Shown: one piece after another, positions 5,846 through 7,762 of the stretch
Layout of the letters: every line of letters begins with the position of its first letter
Position numbering within the stretch: the stretch's first letter is position 1
NCBI GenBank assembly: GCA_943326825.2
Contig: CALPUT020000107.1
Location: 1-7,762, forward strand
Reading direction: 5' to 3'
Source: Chryseobacterium gleum
GTDB lineage: Bacteria > Bacteroidota > Bacteroidia > Flavobacteriales_D > Crocinitomicaceae
DNA length: 7,762 nucleotides
Notes under the pieces: generated by a model
The model's input: the letters and a program-made list of their open reading frames with translations, nothing else
The model's database searches: none
What the model was told of the DNA's origin: nothing
Made by a program: the position numbers and the translations under genes

Positions 5846-7762
5846 TCAAGGTTTTAATAAAGGAATCGTAATTTCAACCATGGTACCTATTTCTAAATCA
5901 ATCACTTGAAGTCCATATTTTTTATTTTTCCTATTATTGAAAGAATTCAAACGTTCGATTGTTATTTTTTCTCCATATGAGATATGCTCAAATCCATTTT
6001 GAATATTATTTTCTTTTTCTATTGAAGTTTTTCTACCTATTCCATTATCAATAACTTGGCATTTTATGGTTGATTCATCAATGTATAACAAATTGATTTC
6101 TAAAATAGAATCTTCCCTTTTTTCAATAAAACCATGTTTAATTGAATTCTCGATAAATGGTTGAATCAACATGTTTGGAATCCTATAAATGGCATCTTTA
6201 TATTCAAAATTACAATTGATTGTCCATTCAAATTTATCTGAAAAACGCATTTGCTCTAATTCTAAATATTTCTCCAACATATCAATTTCCTTTGAAACTA
6301 AAATTGAAGAATTTCTTGAAATATGGAGCGTTTCACGTAATAATTTAGAAAATTTGCCTAAAAAATATTCTGCTTTATCAATTTCATTGTAGAGGTGAAA
6401 ACTTTGAATTGAGTTTAAAGTATTAAAAATAAAATGAGGATTCATTTGAGCAAATAATGCTTTTTGTTCTAAAATCAATAACTTTTGTTTTGTCTCAAAT
6501 TGCTTCCTTTTAAATTGGATATATATAAATATTATAAATGCAATTAAAAATCCCATCATTAATTTAAAATAAATTGTTTTCCAAAATGGAGGCGTCACTT
6601 TAAAATGGACAATTTTTTGGATTTGTGACCAATCATTATTTTCATTTAAAAAAGCAACCTCTAATTCATAAGAACCATCATCAGGATTAATAAGCATAAT
6701 CTCTGGCTTATCGACAATTGTCCAATCTGAATTAGAATGCAATCGGTACTTATATTTGCCTTTAGTGATAAAATCAACAACTCTAAACTTTATTTTTATC
6801 AGGTCTTCCTGATGAGAAATGTTTACTGATTTTTGGATGTTTACATTTCTATTTTTACTTAATTCAATCGACTTTAAATGGATTTTGTAATTTACATTTT
6901 TAATTCTAAAGTTTTGATTGTCAATGACTGTTAGACCTTTTCTGGTCCCAACCCATATTTTTTCATCGGTCACATTTATACATGTGATCTCATTCGAAAT
7001 CAATCCAAGATTTTTTGAAATATAACCTATGAAAATACGGTTTTCTTGCTTATTTAATTTCAATAATCCTTTCGTAGTTCCAGCCCATAAATTTTCTTTA
7101 TCATCAATAAAAAGACAGGTAATATCTTGACAAATTGAATTCTTAATTGGCTGAAATCGTTTGTTTTTATATTGAAAAATCCCATTACTTCTTGTTGCTA
7201 TTACTATTCCCCATTTAGTTGAATAAGCCAAATCAGTAACTTTATATTTAAATTCTTTTTGCATAAAAGGAACTATCTTATTTCCTATACAAGTAGAAAG
7301 TCCAAATTTATTTCCAGCATAAATTACTCCATCATCATCAGCTACAACTGAAGAATAAGAATTCTCTTTATTTGTAGCGGTTAATTTATTATTAATTAAT
7401 TGACCTATTGTATCGATTTTACCATTCTTGAATCTAAAAATATGATCTCTCGCTCCATAGGCTATTCCTTTATTTGAATATAAGTCTCTTAGCCAATAAC
7501 CCAATATATACTTATTAGAGGAATAAACCCCAACCCCTGTAGAATAAAGTACTTCGTTATTATAATTGCTAAATGTTATAAAGCTTGGTTGATGATTTGT
7601 AATTGAATAAAATTGATCATTAATGATTTTGTGATATGAACCTTCTACTAATCCTAAATAAGTTGTGCCTTTGAAAGAATAAATACTCTTTATCTCATCT
7701 GAAATTAGACCTTCATTTGTTGAAATAGATTTAAAATGAATATTCGGTAAATAAAAAACCCC
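5846..7762 (-). CDS. Propeller/Y_Y_Y-domain sensor kinase with LytS-type histidine kinase core, N-terminus outside window
   Basis: The frame stays open to the right edge, so 638 residues are visible (numbered here from the edge) and the true start lies beyond. Residues 1 to about 285 carry at least seven two-component-regulator propeller repeats, clearest at GLISDEIKSIY (18-28), DITCLFIDDKENLWAGTTKG (213-232) and EITCINV with WVGTRKG (258-276). A Y_Y_Y domain follows (about 316-389; YKYRL, DWT, GSYELEV, NDWS), then one membrane helix (about 397-416). The His_kinase domain has QMNPHFIFNTLNSI with phosphoacceptor His443. The ATPase part has IENSIKHGF (Asn539) and IDNGIGR (Asp572). Extracytoplasmic sensing is inferred from the layout. 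No AraC or receiver domain is fused, so it is not a hybrid one-protein system; such kinases usually signal to a LytTR-type regulator, and none is in view. GC is lower than in neighbours: rows at 6481, 6961 and 7201 have 12, 18 and 14 G+C of 60, versus 21 in a radA row and 27 in a dxs row. The ligand is unknown. Confidence 0.92.
   Translation of the reverse strand, partial: GVFYLPNIHFKSISTNEGLISDEIKSIYSFKGTTYLGLVEGSYHKIINDQFYSITNHQPSFITFSNYNNEVLYSTGVGVYSSNKYILGYWLRDLYSNKGIAYGARDHIFRFKNGKIDTIGQLINNKLTATNKENSYSSVVADDDGVIYAGNKFGLSTCIGNKIVPFMQKEFKYKVTDLAYSTKWGIVIATRSNGIFQYKNKRFQPIKNSICQDITCLFIDDKENLWAGTTKGLLKLNKQENRIFIGYISKNLGLISNEITCINVTDEKIWVGTRKGLTVIDNQNFRIKNVNYKIHLKSIELSKNRNVNIQKSVNISHQEDLIKIKFRVVDFITKGKYKYRLHSNSDWTIVDKPEIMLINPDDGSYELEVAFLNENNDWSQIQKIVHFKVTPPFWKTIYFKLMMGFLIAFIIFIYIQFKRKQFETKQKLLILEQKALFAQMNPHFIFNTLNSIQSFHLYNEIDKAEYFLGKFSKLLRETLHISRNSSILVSKEIDMLEKYLELEQMRFSDKFEWTINCNFEYKDAIYRIPNMLIQPFIENSIKHGFIEKREDSILEINLLYIDESTIKCQVIDNGIGRKTSIEKENNIQNGFEHISYGEKITIERLNSFNNRKNKKYGLQVIDLEIGTMVEITIPLLKP

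Noticed and set aside
6189..6392. 67-codon open frame on the plus strand inside the propeller kinase
   Set aside because: It is antisense to the conserved LytS-type kinase core, with no promoter or family resemblance.
7502..7504. TTG at 7504 as the start of the propeller kinase
   Set aside because: The same frame continues without a stop to 7762 and encodes further propeller-type repeats (for example GLISDEIKSIY), so this codon is an internal leucine and the gene is simply cut by the window.

Overview
The window looks like chromosomal DNA from a Bacteroidota bacterium, most likely a Flavobacteriales member. Four things point there: low GC (hand counts of single 60-base rows range from 20 to 45%); starts preceded by A/T-rich leaders with no Shine-Dalgarno sequence; a Bacteroidota-type promoter (TTTG, 20 bases, TAnnTTTG) upstream of dxs; and gene families typical of the phylum, namely an RprX/RprY-like two-component pair and a propeller/Y_Y_Y/LytS-type sensor kinase. 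I cannot name the genus.

Layout. Positions 1-1811 (minus) hold nearly all of dxs, the first enzyme of the MEP isoprenoid pathway; its C-terminus runs off the left edge. A 233-bp divergent intergenic region (1812-2044) carries the dxs promoter, a perfect 10-bp inverted repeat and a short TGTCCT direct repeat. Positions 2045-4356 (plus) hold a translationally coupled operon: a membrane sensor histidine kinase starting at TTG (rprX-like) and its OmpR-type response regulator (rprY-like), joined by an ATGA overlap. A 48-bp convergent gap follows, with an A/T-only inverted repeat that overlaps the end of radA. radA (4405-5769, minus) is complete. Beyond a 76-bp gap lies a second sensor kinase on the minus strand (5846 to the right edge), with beta-propeller repeats, a Y_Y_Y domain, one membrane helix and a LytS-type kinase core; its N-terminus is outside the window.

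How they fit together. The rprX/rprY pair is a self-contained envelope-signalling unit. dxs and radA are housekeeping genes with no direct functional tie to it beyond position; dxs shares its upstream region with the pair, so shared regulation is possible but unproven. The propeller kinase has no response regulator in the window and is lower in GC in the rows I counted. I see no mobile element, CRISPR array, RNA gene or defence cassette, and no strong case for a new system. The points most worth a second look are the inverted repeat between dxs and rprX, the TTG start of rprX, and the partnerless propeller kinase.
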